From: Enterocloster clostridioformis
Lineage (GTDB): Bacteria > Bacillota > Clostridia > Lachnospirales > Lachnospiraceae
Direction: 5' to 3'
NCBI RefSeq assembly: GCF_020297485.1
Contig: NZ_JAIWZC010000001.1
Coordinates: 4,216,001-4,280,000 of the forward strand
Length of the DNA: 64,000 nucleotides
How positions within the stretch are numbered: the stretch's first letter is position 1; every line of letters begins with the position of its first letter. Positions 44,814-53,640 of this stretch are shown one piece after another. The translations under genes were made by a program, and so were the position numbers. The notes under the pieces were generated by a model that saw only the letters and a list, made by a program, of their open reading frames with translations, ran no database searches and was not told the DNA's origin.

Positions 44814-45395
44814 ATGGAGCGAGTTGTTTTTTTGGACCGGGATGGGACTCTGAATGAGGAAGTACACTATCTGCACAGGACTTCGGATCTGAAGATCCTT
44901 CCGGGAGTGCCGGAGGCGCTGCGGATGCTTAGGGAGGCCGGGTACCGTCTGGTGGTGGTTACCAATCAGGCGGGAGTGGCCAGAGGGTATTATGGCGAGG
45001 AGGACGTGAGGAACCTTCATGTTTATATGAACCATATCCTGGAGGGCCAGGGGGCGTCCATTGACGCATTTTACTACTGTCCCCATCATCCGGAGCACGG
45101 AACCGGCCCATATAAGAAGGAGTGCAGATGCCGCAAGCCGGGTACCGGCATGTTTGAGGCGGCCGCACAGCGGTTTGAGGTAGATAAGCCCCATTCCTTT
45201 ATGATAGGAGATAAACTGCTGGATGTGGAAGCCGGCAATAACTACGGTCTCACCACCATTTTGGTGGGAACCGGTTATGGTAGCGGGATACGCGGCCAGG
45301 AGGAGAAGGAAGGGACCTCTCCGGTATATGATTACTACGCGGAGGACCTTGTAAAAGCAGCTCAGTGGATTATTGAGAAAGGACAGGCAGACTAA
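44814..45395 (+). CDS. gmhB: D-glycero-D-manno-heptose 1,7-bisphosphate 7-phosphatase
   Basis: A 193-residue HAD phosphatase. VVFLDRDGTLNEEVHYLH holds the nucleophile and acid aspartates, and VVTNQAGVARGYY is motif 2. The zinc-binding insert CPHHPEHG...CRCRKP is the hallmark of GmhB, and MIGDKLLDVEAG is motif 4. It removes the 7-phosphate before nucleotide transfer. It starts 58 bases after hddA. Confidence 0.92.
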   Translation: MERVVFLDRDGTLNEEVHYLHRTSDLKILPGVPEALRMLREAGYRLVVVTNQAGVARGYYGEEDVRNLHVYMNHILEGQGASIDAFYYCPHHPEHGTGPYKKECRCRKPGTGMFEAAAQRFEVDKPHSFMIGDKLLDVEAGNNYGLTTILVGTGYGSGIRGQEEKEGTSPVYDYYAEDLVKAAQWIIEKGQAD

Positions 45396-45397
45396 GG

Positions 45398-46039
45398 ATG
45401 AGAGAGATGGAATATCTGGAGGAACTGACCAGCCGGTATCCGGTTCTGGAGGCAGTGAAGGGCGATGTGCTGGCCGCGTATGAAATACTGCGGGATTGTT
45501 ACGCAGGCGGAGGCAAGGTAATGATAGCGGGAAACGGCGGAAGCTGTGCGGACAGCGAACACATTGTGGGAGAACTGATGAAGGGATTTGTAAAACGCCG
45601 CCCGGTGTCCGGCGATTTTGCGGCTGCGCTTAAGAAAGCAGACGAAAAGCGGGGGGAAGAGCTGGCATCCTGCTTACAGGGAGGCCTTCCCGCAATTGCC
45701 CTTACCGGTCACGCGGGATTGTCCACCGCGTTCCTTAATGATGTAAACGGGGAAATGATTTATGCGCAGCAGCTGTACGGCTATGGAAAAAAGGGTGATG
45801 TATTTATGGGCATTTCCACCTCGGGCAATGCTGAGAATGTGATGTATGCCGTGGCCGTGGCAAAGGCGTCCGGCATTAAAACCATTGGACTTACCGGCAA
45901 GAACGGCGGGAAGATGGCGGGAGCCTGCGACTGCTCCATTGTGGTGCCTTCTGATGAGACATTTAAAATCCAGGAGCTGCACCTTCCCATTTATCATGCC
46001 CTGTGCCTGATGCTGGAGGAACATTTTTATGAGGTATAA
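45398..46039 (+). CDS. gmhA: sedoheptulose-7-phosphate isomerase
   Basis: A 213-residue SIS-domain protein. MIAGNGGSCADSEHIVGELM and ISTSGNAENVMYAVAVAK are the two phosphate-binding loops. It also has the family's AFLND and FKIQELHLPIYHALCLMLEE. GmhA turns sedoheptulose-7-phosphate into D-glycero-D-manno-heptose 7-phosphate, the first step. It starts two bases after gmhB and overlaps the next gene by 11 bases. Confidence 0.93.
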   Translation: MREMEYLEELTSRYPVLEAVKGDVLAAYEILRDCYAGGGKVMIAGNGGSCADSEHIVGELMKGFVKRRPVSGDFAAALKKADEKRGEELASCLQGGLPAIALTGHAGLSTAFLNDVNGEMIYAQQLYGYGKKGDVFMGISTSGNAENVMYAVAVAKASGIKTIGLTGKNGGKMAGACDCSIVVPSDETFKIQELHLPIYHALCLMLEEHFYEV

Positions 46040-46814
46040 GCATGTATTTGCCATATGCGCCTATAAGGACTCGCCTTATCTGGAGCAGTGCATCCGCTCT
46101 CTTAAGGCCCAGACAGTCCCGTCCCATATCATCATCTGTACGTCCACTCCCAGCAGCTATATTGACCGGCTGGCCTGGAAATACGGTCTGCAGGTATACG
46201 TGCGTCAGGGGGAGAGCAATATAAAGGATGACTGGAATTTTGCATATTCCATGGCGGAAGGCGAGCTGGTTACCATTGCGCACCAGGATGACATGTACCA
46301 CCGTGATTACAGCGCAGGGCTCCTGGCTGCTCATAAGAGATATCCGGACATGACGGTTTTTACAACGGATTATGTGATTGTGAAACAGGGAAAGCTCATA
46401 TCCGGGGATGCCATGCTCTGGATTAAGAGGATTCTGAGGATGCCCCTCCGGTTCCCGCAGATGAACGACAGGGCCTGGTTAAAGAAGCTGGCCTTTGTCC
46501 TGGGCAATCCCATATGCTGCCCCGCCACCACCTATCACAAGGCGGCGCTGGGTGAACCCTTTGTGCGCTCGGAATACAGCTTTGCCCTGGACTGGGACAA
46601 CCTTGTGAGGCTGGCAGAGGAACCGGGACGTTTTATCTGCGATGAGCGGCCTCTTCTCTATTACCGGGTCCATGAGGATGCCACCACAAAGGCATGTATC
46701 AGGGATAACCGCCGGTTTGAGGAGGAACGGGAAATGTTCTGCCGTTTCTGGCCGGAGCCGGTGGCGGACATTATCATGGGGTTTTATAAAAAGGCTTATG
46801 GAGAATATGAGTAG
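46029..46814 (+). CDS. GT2 glycosyltransferase, candidate heptosyltransferase
   Basis: A 261-residue GT2 enzyme with KHVFAICAYKDSPYLEQCIRS, GEGELVTIAHQDD-like acidic motif (VTIAHQDDMYH) and ALDWDNLVRLAE. It overlaps gmhA by 11 bases, so the two are coupled. As the only glycosyltransferase fused into the heptose gene string it is a reasonable candidate for moving the heptose, but this is inferred from position only. Confidence 0.75.
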   Translation: MRYKHVFAICAYKDSPYLEQCIRSLKAQTVPSHIIICTSTPSSYIDRLAWKYGLQVYVRQGESNIKDDWNFAYSMAEGELVTIAHQDDMYHRDYSAGLLAAHKRYPDMTVFTTDYVIVKQGKLISGDAMLWIKRILRMPLRFPQMNDRAWLKKLAFVLGNPICCPATTYHKAALGEPFVRSEYSFALDWDNLVRLAEEPGRFICDERPLLYYRVHEDATTKACIRDNRRFEEEREMFCRFWPEPVADIIMGFYKKAYGEYE

Positions 46815-46883
46815 CAGTGTCCGCACCGGATGTCAGGACTGTTACGAATAAGACTGAAAAATGCAGGGATAAGGATTTGTTGC

Positions 46884-49223
46884 ATGGAAACTGGTAAAAA
46901 CGATACGATACTTGCAATCATCGCGGGGGCGGCAGGGATGGCTGTCCTGGCCGTGACGGTGTTCGGGGTGCTGCTCCGGGAGCCGCTGGGGCCGGTGCTT
47001 CAAAATACGCGGACCCTTCTTATGATGGCAGAGGTGGTCCTTGTGTTTTTATGGAGCCTGTTCTGTCTGGCGGCGGGGCGGGGCGGGAAGTCAGGACAGG
47101 GGGCCGGCATGAGGTTCAGAGCCCTGGGGCTGGCAGCGGGCGTCATTCTGTTTACATGGTGCCACCGTATTTTCCTGCCCCTGGCGGTATCCGGCATATA
47201 TATGGCGGTTCTGGTACTGGCGGGGAGACAGCTTCTCCGGCTGTTCTTAAAAGAAAGCCGGCTGTCCGCGCCAATCCCTTTTTGGCAGAGGACGTCCGTG
47301 TCCCTTGTGCTGGGAAGCGCATTGTGGATGGTTCTGGTGTGTCTTGTATCCCTTACGGGACACGGAGGGCTGATGCTGTGGAGAGGATTGGCGGCAGTCA
47401 TGGCCCTGGCGGCTGTGGTCCTGGAAATCCTTTGGGGACACGGAAATAATCAGGTTTCGCCCGGAGCGTGGCTGAATGGTGTAAAGGAAAGCGCGGATGG
47501 GGGCGGAAGGCGCAGCAAAGCGCAGGCCGCCTTAATTGCCTTTATCATCACCATGGTTCTGATTCAGGCAGGCCGCATGAACATTGAACTGGACTACGAT
47601 TCGCTCCACTATGGCCTGCGTTCCGCCTATGTTCTGGATAACGGAAAGGGAATTTACGAGAATCTGGGCATGATTAACCTGGTTTATACTTACAGCAAAG
47701 GCCTGGAAGTCCTGGTGCTCCCTCTGAGCGGGACTCCTACTTACGGATTTGTCCTGGCGTTTTCTCTGTGGTGCACCATGGGAATCCTGCTTCTGGCAGC
47801 CAATATAGTGGGAAGATACTGCGGCCGGGAAAAGGGAATCTGGGCAGCCGCCGTCCTTGCGGCCATTCCGGGAATTATGAACATGGCCGCAACGGCCAAA
47901 AGCGATAACATCACGCTGCTGCACCAGCTTATCATATATGACTTTATCTGCTTCGCGCTGTGTGAAGGGAGACAGGGAAAAGGGTGCGGTCCCGCCGGAA
48001 ACACGCCATGGCTTCTCATGGCGGTCGGCACCTATCTGCTGACCCTGGTGTATAAGCCCACGGCCCTGGTGTTCTCAACGGCTCTGGGCACAGTGGCGCT
48101 TCTGTGTCTGATTCTTACCCGACGCTTAAGCCTTGGCTGCCGAGGAGGACGGCGGATCCTCCTGATACCGGGGGCAGCCGTGGCCGGATTGTGGTACCGC
48201 ACATGGCTTCTCACCGGCGTGCCCATGACATCCATATTTGCCGGATTTTTTGAGAAGGCAGGATGCCGGGTGAAATACCCCTATAACTTTAACCATGTGA
48301 TTGGAGATCCGTCCGCCCTGACTGCGGGAGAAAAATGTTCGCGGCTGTGGTCACGGGTGCAGGGAATCCTGCTTGCCCCTGTGTCAGAGGACATGGCCCA
48401 TGTAATCATTGCATGGGGAACCGGAATCGTCACGGTTTTTCTTATTATCTGGCTTGCCGTTTCATGGAAGGCGGCCAGACGCGGCCCCCAACATTTCCTG
48501 AACCTCTTTGACCGTATTCTGATTCCGGTTCTGGCTCTTGGTTCCCTGGCGAGTATTTACACCCTGTATCAGGTGGACGGGAATTATTTCATTCTGTTCT
48601 ATTCCGTTCTGGTTATCAGCGCGCTGAGAATGGGATGCAGGCAGGACTGGGGGCCCGCGGTCAGACGGTCCGTATCCCTGGTGCTGGTTTTGTTTTTTGC
48701 TGTGAATACAGCGGTGACCTGTGCCACGGGCTGGGCCGGAGTTCCGGGCTTTACGCCTGTGAGCCTGCGTCACATGGGCTATTACGACCACCGCAGGGAA
48801 ATGCTTGACAGAAGGGCACAGGAGGGCAGCCTTGCCCTTTCCTGCATGTTCACGCCCAGGAGCCGTGTCCTGGCATTTGGAAGGCATCCCGAGGTCCTGG
48901 ATTTGCCCTGCAGTGTTCAGAGTTACTATGACGTGACCGGAAGCGGCGGAAATGTGTATCTGGTAAAACGGCTGGCATACTTTGAGGAGTTTCTCAGATA
49001 TGCCGGAACGGAGTATTTTTTCGTGGAAGCCGGATACCTGGCGGGACAGGACAGGGCGCTGCAGATAATCGAGGATATGATTGCGGAGGGAAGCCTTTCT
49101 GATATTCACTATGAATGGGGCAATATGACGGCCAGGGTTACTCTTGACGGCGGACCGCCGGACGATCCCGGGCAGGCCCTGGAGGAGTTCAGGGAGAATT
49201 ACAGCATGACTAAGCTTAATTGA
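46884..49223 (+). CDS. large multi-pass membrane protein, GT-C glycosyltransferase-like
   Basis: A 779-residue protein with about 13 membrane helices and a soluble C-terminal part. The acidic pair in the first large outer loop, MNIELDYDSLHYGLRS, fits the catalytic loop of GT-C enzymes that use polyprenyl-phosphate sugars. ATG 46884 follows GGATAAGG by about ten bases. It is the first of three similar-sized membrane proteins in a row. No exact family is recognised. Confidence 0.6.
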   Translation: METGKNDTILAIIAGAAGMAVLAVTVFGVLLREPLGPVLQNTRTLLMMAEVVLVFLWSLFCLAAGRGGKSGQGAGMRFRALGLAAGVILFTWCHRIFLPLAVSGIYMAVLVLAGRQLLRLFLKESRLSAPIPFWQRTSVSLVLGSALWMVLVCLVSLTGHGGLMLWRGLAAVMALAAVVLEILWGHGNNQVSPGAWLNGVKESADGGGRRSKAQAALIAFIITMVLIQAGRMNIELDYDSLHYGLRSAYVLDNGKGIYENLGMINLVYTYSKGLEVLVLPLSGTPTYGFVLAFSLWCTMGILLLAANIVGRYCGREKGIWAAAVLAAIPGIMNMAATAKSDNITLLHQLIIYDFICFALCEGRQGKGCGPAGNTPWLLMAVGTYLLTLVYKPTALVFSTALGTVALLCLILTRRLSLGCRGGRRILLIPGAAVAGLWYRTWLLTGVPMTSIFAGFFEKAGCRVKYPYNFNHVIGDPSALTAGEKCSRLWSRVQGILLAPVSEDMAHVIIAWGTGIVTVFLIIWLAVSWKAARRGPQHFLNLFDRILIPVLALGSLASIYTLYQVDGNYFILFYSVLVISALRMGCRQDWGPAVRRSVSLVLVLFFAVNTAVTCATGWAGVPGFTPVSLRHMGYYDHRREMLDRRAQEGSLALSCMFTPRSRVLAFGRHPEVLDLPCSVQSYYDVTGSGGNVYLVKRLAYFEEFLRYAGTEYFFVEAGYLAGQDRALQIIEDMIAEGSLSDIHYEWGNMTARVTLDGGPPDDPGQALEEFRENYSMTKLN

Positions 49224-49245
49224 CAGCCAGAAGGAGGCGCTTACA

Positions 49246-51108
49246 TTGGAGGCAAAAGAGAGCACGAGAACCAGGATTGGGTTCTCCAGGATGGAAAAGA
49301 AATATGAGTGGAAAGACCATGTAATATTTATGGGCATTCTGCTTGCCATGGCAGTGTGGGTCAACAGAGGAATAGAAATAAAGGGCTTATACATGGACGA
49401 CCTGTACTTCTGGTCCTGTTACGGGGAGCAGAGCTTCCTTCAGTATGTGTTTCCGGTGGGCAGCACCCGGTTCCGCTTTCTGTATTATCTGGCCGCCTGG
49501 CTGGAGATGGCGGTGGTAAAGAACCATGTGGGATGGTTTGTGCCCTTTAACATTCTGCTGAACGCCGCCGTGTCCTGGAGCATATATTTCGTTGGCCGCA
49601 GGCTGTCCAGGGCAAAGGGAATCGGTTTTCTCTGCGGCTTAATGTTCTTAATCAGCCGCATGGCTTATTACCAGATTGGACAGGTGCTGGGGCTTATGGA
49701 GACCATGGCTCTGTGGATGGCTGTTATGATACTCTGGTATTTGTTCCGGTATCTCAATGAGAAGGACAGCCAGATATACTTCTGCCTTTCCTGTGTGCTC
49801 TACTTTGGGGTATGCTTTGTACATGAACGCTACATGGCCCTGTTTCCGCTGCTTCTGCTGGTCCTTCTGTTTAAGAAGAGCAGGAAGCTGTTGGAATGGG
49901 GAGCCGGCCTGCTGTCCTTTCTTCTGGTCCAGGTCATACGCGCTTTTACCATAGGAAGTATTCTGCCGGCAGGCACAGGGGGAACCCAGGTGGCAGATAC
50001 CTTCAGCCTGGGGGATACCTTTTGGTACGCGCTGAGCCAGATCGCCTATGTGTTCGGCATCAACGCAGGGCCGGAACATCTCAATGGATGCCCATGGGGG
50101 CAGAGTCCTCTGGTGATAAAGGTGCTGGTGCTCCTGGCAGATGCTGCCATTGCGGTCATTGTCCTGGCGTTCGTGGTGAAGATGGCAAGGGAGAAGCGGA
50201 AGGATTACCGTATTCAGATGCTGAAGAACAGCACCCTGTTCATTCTGTTTACCGGACTCTGTATCGCGTCCTCCAGCGTTACCATACGGGTGGAGATGCG
50301 CTGGGTGTATGTGTCCCTGGTATCCGCCCTTTTATTTCTGGCTTATATGTATGGAGAACTGACAGAGGGGGTGAAGCCGGAGCTGTATCTGAAACGGCTT
50401 TGGCCCTGGGGAGCCGCCTTTGCCTGCTATGTGGTATTCATGCTTCCCGTGGAGCTGTTTTACCGGGCGGATTATCCCAAGCTGTATCTCTGGCCCAATC
50501 AGCTGCGGTACAATTCCCTGGCTGAGGAGACCTACGGAAGATATGGTGACAGAATATTCGGCAAGACCATTTACATCATAGGCAACAGCTATGAGATGAG
50601 CGATTTCACGGCCAGAACCTTCTTTAAGGTATTTGACAGGGACCGGACAGCAGAAGGCACCAGGGTGGAGTTCATAGAGAATATCCGGGATATCGGTCTG
50701 GTGGATGACCGGATGCTGGTTCTGCGGGAGGACCCGGACCATGAAGGGTTTCAGGATATTACGGAGATTGTAAGGGAAATGAAGCTTCAGGTGGATTATG
50801 GCTACTACAGCGACGGCTGGATGGATGAAGACGCCAGCCTGACGGTCATGGCCGGTGAGACAGGCGTGATTGACCTGGAGGTGGTATATCCGGGAATCAT
50901 GAGCGGCGGGGAGGCTGTGAGGATTACAAAGGATAAGGATGAGCCCCGTTATCTTCCGGTACGGTCTAATGTTGTAAATACAACAATCCAGGCCGAGCCA
51001 TGGCAGATGGTACACCTGACCTTTGAGTATAATTTCTATATGCAGAATGCCCAGGAACAGAGGGGGGAGGACCGGCTGGCAGCGATTGTGCATCTGACGG
51101 TCAGGTAA
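49246..51108 (+). CDS. multi-pass membrane protein, GT-C glycosyltransferase-like
   Basis: A 620-residue protein with about 11 membrane helices and a soluble C-terminal domain of about 180 residues. EIKGLYMDDLYFWSCYGE places an Asp-Asp pair in the first outer loop, as in the PMT/ArnT type. The start is TTG at 49246, because AAGGAGG lies eight bases upstream; ATG 49291 has no such site. It probably adds or polymerises sugars on the outer face. The call is structural, not by family match. Confidence 0.6.
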   Translation: MEAKESTRTRIGFSRMEKKYEWKDHVIFMGILLAMAVWVNRGIEIKGLYMDDLYFWSCYGEQSFLQYVFPVGSTRFRFLYYLAAWLEMAVVKNHVGWFVPFNILLNAAVSWSIYFVGRRLSRAKGIGFLCGLMFLISRMAYYQIGQVLGLMETMALWMAVMILWYLFRYLNEKDSQIYFCLSCVLYFGVCFVHERYMALFPLLLLVLLFKKSRKLLEWGAGLLSFLLVQVIRAFTIGSILPAGTGGTQVADTFSLGDTFWYALSQIAYVFGINAGPEHLNGCPWGQSPLVIKVLVLLADAAIAVIVLAFVVKMAREKRKDYRIQMLKNSTLFILFTGLCIASSSVTIRVEMRWVYVSLVSALLFLAYMYGELTEGVKPELYLKRLWPWGAAFACYVVFMLPVELFYRADYPKLYLWPNQLRYNSLAEETYGRYGDRIFGKTIYIIGNSYEMSDFTARTFFKVFDRDRTAEGTRVEFIENIRDIGLVDDRMLVLREDPDHEGFQDITEIVREMKLQVDYGYYSDGWMDEDASLTVMAGETGVIDLEVVYPGIMSGGEAVRITKDKDEPRYLPVRSNVVNTTIQAEPWQMVHLTFEYNFYMQNAQEQRGEDRLAAIVHLTVR

Positions 51109-51158
51109 AAACCGGTTTCCGGGAAAGACATAGGAAATGAGAAAGGAGCAGGATAACC

Positions 51159-52610
51159 ATGGACGCAGAACGAAACAGGAAAATCATATATTGGCTTCTT
51201 CCGCTTGCAGGCATCCTATTCTGTCTTTGGTACGTGAGGAGCGCCACCTGCGACGTGGTGTACTCAGACTATATCCGGCTGGTGAACAGCTACCTGCCGG
51301 ATGTGTGGAATCCGGATAAATTTCTTGTGCCGGATGTTCTGACACGCATCCCAATCAATTATCTCTGCCGAATTGTCAATGTGGAGTTCTTCGGCTTTAC
51401 CATTACCCTGGAACGTGTTCTGGGGGTGGTGAGCCTGGGACTGGCCGGCTGGGTATTTGCCGCCTATGGCAGGAGCAGGAAAATCGGATGTCTCTGGTTT
51501 GCGCTGCTGATGGCGGTGATGTTCAGTCTGAATAAATGGGAAATGCTTACCAATGGAAGCGGGTGGTCCCATTTTTTTGCCTTTGCCTGCTTCTACTACC
51601 ATGAGCTGGTTCTGGACCGGGTGTGGGCGGGGGAGGAGAAAAAGCGCGACCGGTTAAAGCTGCTGGTACTGCCGTGGCTTATTATACTGGGTACTGCCGG
51701 CCCATATTGTGCGGTGTACGCCGCCACGCTGCTGCTTTCCTATGGATTCTGCATGGTGATGGACCGGAGAAAGAGCAGGGGCTGTCCGGGCAGAAGGGGA
51801 CAGGGTTCCTGGGATACGCGGTATCTGGCCTATATGGCCTGCGCCCTGATTCCGCTTCTGCTGTATATGCTGAGCAATTCCATGGCGGTGGAGGAACACG
51901 CGGGAGCCACGGGACGTTCCCTTGGCACCATACTGGCTGAAAATCCCACATTTCCGGTCCGTTTTCTGTTAAAGTCCTTTTCGGGAGTCCTGGTGGGAGG
52001 GGAGGAACTTGAGCGTTTTATGGAAAAGGGCCTTCTCAGCAACCGGATGTGCTACGCCCTGGGCCTGTTTGTGGTCTGCGGCTATCTTATGGCCTTATGG
52101 CTTAATTTCCGGTTCCGCCTGTATGAGAGGACCATTATGCCTCTTATGCTCCTGGCAGGAGGCGGGATGAACCATGTAATCATCTTTATTTCCAGGTATA
52201 TATTTGAGAAGGAAAACTATGCGCTGAGTTCCCGCTATGCCCTCCAGTTCCAGGTGGGAATATTGGGAATTATACTTACCTTTGCCCTGGTGTGGCAGCT
52301 GAGGGAGGGGACAAACAGGGGATACCGATGGCTCATGGCTCTATTCTGCCTTGCAATCCTTATGGGAAATGGTTATACTACTTATCGTGAGATCCGGAAA
52401 GCGCCCAGCAGGGAGGAAAGCTTTGAGAGGAAGGCCCGGCTGGCCCTGGAGGTTCCCGGAATGAGCCGGGAAGAACTGCGGGACAGGGGAGAAGAACTGG
52501 AGACAGAGTTTGAATACCGCAAAGGACTGGATAAGATACAGAGCGCATTCCGGATATTGGAAGAGAACAAGCTGAATGTGTTTCGGGAATACAATGGAGG
52601 ACAGAGATGA
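51159..52610 (+). CDS. multi-pass membrane protein, GT-C-like or polymerase-like
   Basis: A 483-residue protein with about ten membrane helices. CDVVYSDYIRLVNSYLPDVW gives an acidic motif in the first outer loop. A charged tail follows the last helix. AAAGGAG precedes ATG 51159. It overlaps rfbF by four bases (ATGA), so it is coupled to the CDP-sugar genes. It could be the glycan polymerase or a third GT-C enzyme. Confidence 0.55.
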   Translation: MDAERNRKIIYWLLPLAGILFCLWYVRSATCDVVYSDYIRLVNSYLPDVWNPDKFLVPDVLTRIPINYLCRIVNVEFFGFTITLERVLGVVSLGLAGWVFAAYGRSRKIGCLWFALLMAVMFSLNKWEMLTNGSGWSHFFAFACFYYHELVLDRVWAGEEKKRDRLKLLVLPWLIILGTAGPYCAVYAATLLLSYGFCMVMDRRKSRGCPGRRGQGSWDTRYLAYMACALIPLLLYMLSNSMAVEEHAGATGRSLGTILAENPTFPVRFLLKSFSGVLVGGEELERFMEKGLLSNRMCYALGLFVVCGYLMALWLNFRFRLYERTIMPLMLLAGGGMNHVIIFISRYIFEKENYALSSRYALQFQVGILGIILTFALVWQLREGTNRGYRWLMALFCLAILMGNGYTTYREIRKAPSREESFERKARLALEVPGMSREELRDRGEELETEFEYRKGLDKIQSAFRILEENKLNVFREYNGGQR

Positions 52611-53377
52611 AGGTTGTAATTTTAGCAGGAGGACTTGGTACCAGAATCAGTGAGGAGAGCCATCTGAAGCCAAAGCCGATGATAGAAATTGGCGGAAAAC
52701 CCATATTGTGGCATATCATGAAGTATTATTCGGAATTCGGATTCCATGAATTCATTATCTGTCTGGGCTATAAGCAGTATGTGGTGAAGGAGTTTTTCGC
52801 AGATTATTTCCTTCACACCTCGGATGTGACATTTGATCTGGCCAATAATAAGATGGAAGTCCACAATAACTATTCCGAGCCCTGGAAGGTGACATTGGTG
52901 GATACCGGACTCAACACCATGACAGGGGGGCGTGTAAAGCGCATCCAGCCTTTTGTGGGGAATGAACCCTTTATGCTGACCTATGGAGACGGCGTGTCAA
53001 CAGTGGATTTGAATGAACTGGTGCATTTCCATAAATCCCATGGCAGGACAGCTACCATCACAACGGTCAACATTGGCCAGATGAAGGGCGTCCTGGATAT
53101 CGATGAAAATGATACGGTCCTTTCTTTCCGGGAAAAGGAGGACAATGACGGTGCCCTGATTAACGGCGGGTTCATGGTGATGAACCCTGAGATATTTAAT
53201 TATCTGGAAGGGGATTCCACCGTATTCGAGCAGGGCCCCATGCAGAAGCTGGCGGCAGAGGGACAGCTTAAGTCCTTCTATCACGGCGGATTCTGGCAGT
53301 GCATGGATACCCAGCGCGAGATGAATAAGCTGGAGGGATTATGGCAGTCAGGTAAGGCGCCCTGGAAGATTTGGTAG
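52607..53377 (+). CDS. rfbF: glucose-1-phosphate cytidylyltransferase
   Basis: A 256-residue nucleotidyltransferase of normal length. VVILAGGLGTRISEESHLKP is the nucleotide loop, PMIEIGGKPILWHIMKYY follows and LTYGDGVSTVD is the metal site. The enzyme makes CDP-glucose from CTP and glucose-1-phosphate, the entry to CDP-linked 3,6-dideoxyhexoses. The pathway continues with rfbG and rfbH after an inserted IS element. Confidence 0.95.
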   Translation: MKVVILAGGLGTRISEESHLKPKPMIEIGGKPILWHIMKYYSEFGFHEFIICLGYKQYVVKEFFADYFLHTSDVTFDLANNKMEVHNNYSEPWKVTLVDTGLNTMTGGRVKRIQPFVGNEPFMLTYGDGVSTVDLNELVHFHKSHGRTATITTVNIGQMKGVLDIDENDTVLSFREKEDNDGALINGGFMVMNPEIFNYLEGDSTVFEQGPMQKLAAEGQLKSFYHGGFWQCMDTQREMNKLEGLWQSGKAPWKIW

Positions 53378-53399
53378 AGGGGGAGTCGCGGGGGTCCGC

Positions 53400-53442
53400 A
53401 TGGTTCCAGGCGTGCTTCCTGATGAAACACGCCTGGAATCAT
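53400..53442. other. long perfect hairpin after rfbF
   Basis: TTCCAGGCGTG (53404-53414) and CACGCCTGGAA (53428-53438) pair perfectly, and flanking ATGG/TCAT extend the stem to 15 bp with one G-U. It has no U-run. It may be a terminator, a structured RNA end, or part of the site in which the IS110 element landed. The remaining 200 bases up to the transposase end show nothing else. Confidence 0.6.
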
Positions 53443-53640
53443 GCTGGGCTTCCTCGAATGCCGGAGGAAAGGGGCGCTGTGCGGAGGGGATGGAAGTGGC
53501 TAGGGTATGCGGATGGGTTTATGAGGATGACTGGAATTGGATGAGAGGATATTAGGTTGAAAGAAAAAATCAAAAAAATCGTAACTTAACAAGAGCACCA
53601 GTAAACTGCCGCCCCAAAGGATCCTATGGAATAAAGGGTA

